From Christensenellaceae bacterium (GTDB lineage Bacteria > Bacillota > Clostridia > Christensenellales > UBA1750): a stretch of DNA of 5,017 nt. The first letter of the stretch is position 1. Each line of letters starts with the position of its first letter. The position numbers were made by a program, and so were the translations under genes. The notes beneath the pieces are model-generated. The model did no database searches. It was not told where the DNA came from and saw only the letters and a program-made list of their open reading frames with translations. Positions 4,780-5,017 of the stretch are shown one piece after another. Where the stretch lies: positions 1 to 5,017 of the forward strand of contig JAITTC010000122.1 in assembly GCA_031287285.1 (NCBI GenBank), in the 5' to 3' direction.

Positions 4780-5017
4780 ATGATCTATCTCTTTCACCGG
4801 GATGTGCTCGCGCGGGCCTTCCAGGCCGGAATCAAGGCCCAGAGCGAAGAAAGCCCCGGGCTTTGGCGCGTTGAGCTTGAAGACAGCGCCTTTTACCCGG
4901 AGGGCGGCGGCCAGCCAGCGGACCGCGGTACCCTCAACGGCCTGCCGGTGGTGGACGTTCAGCAGCCAGAAGAAGGCGGCCCGCTCACCCATTTTGTGCG
5001 GTCTGACGGGCCGCTGC
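4780..5017 (+). CDS. Alanyl-tRNA editing protein, AlaX-like (3' end missing)
   Basis: Seventy-nine codons are visible before the window ends. The start is the ATG at 4780, and MIYLFHRD is a typical opening. A weak AAAGGG at 4764-4769, 10 nt upstream, is the only ribosome site. The segment SAFYPEGGGQPADRGTL (36-52) is the hallmark of the editing domain shared by alanyl-tRNA synthetase and free-standing AlaX proteins, which hydrolyse Ser-tRNA(Ala) or Gly-tRNA(Ala). LTHFV (69-73) continues the domain. The metal-binding HxxxH and Cys/His ligands would lie beyond the window, so activity and subtype cannot be judged. The synthetase itself is excluded because it has a long aminoacylation domain before this motif. 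The gene is 35 nt after the J-protein gene and may be its operon neighbour or have its own promoter. Confidence 0.9.
   Translation, partial: MIYLFHRDVLARAFQAGIKAQSEESPGLWRVELEDSAFYPEGGGQPADRGTLNGLPVVDVQQPEEGGPLTHFVRSDGPL

Overview
The window is a GC-rich, densely packed stretch with every supported gene on the + strand. The gene content suggests a high-GC member of the Bacillota, class Clostridia, of the gut or anaerobic type. The evidence is a DUF5685-type protein followed directly by a J-domain protein with a cysteine-rich tail, strong AGGAGG ribosome binding sites, a TTG start, and very short spacers. TAA, TAG and TGA all serve as stops, so the standard bacterial code fits. The organism call is an inference from gene style; no marker gene is present.

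Region 1 (1-3059) looks like one transcription unit. It holds the 3' part of a ribulose-phosphate/allulose-6-phosphate 3-epimerase family gene, a GNAT acetyltransferase, a Gfo/Idh/MocA sugar-type oxidoreductase, and an unrecognised exported or membrane-anchored protein. Gaps are 19, 22 and 48 nt. The epimerase and oxidoreductase suggest sugar or polyol metabolism, but the substrate cannot be read from the sequence. The exported-protein gene carries an in-frame TAA at 3000-3002. It is followed by 18 more sensible codons in the same frame, which looks like a nonsense mutation or sequence error removing the last beta-hairpin.

Region 2 (3060-3249) is the only substantial intergenic stretch. It holds two tandem GC-rich hairpins, the second with a weak T-tract, which probably end the first unit. 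A weak extended -10 candidate and a strong Shine-Dalgarno sequence precede the next gene.

Region 3 (3250-4744) is a translationally coupled pair: a DUF5685 protein (TTG start) and a small J-domain protein with a Gly/Tyr/Ser linker, TPR-like helices and a tail with seven cysteines in 20 residues. The stop of the first gene overlaps the ribosome binding site of the second. I infer a dedicated chaperone-client or co-complex relationship.

Region 4 (4780-5017) is the 5' end of an alanyl-tRNA editing (AlaX-like) gene that runs off the window. A near-perfect extended -10 box lies just upstream of it.

I saw no mobile element, CRISPR array, tRNA or rRNA. The points most worth a second look are the interrupted reading frame at 3000, the resemblance of the DUF5685 Asp-rich segment to the second Asp-rich motif of phytoene/squalene synthases, and the cysteine tail of the J protein.
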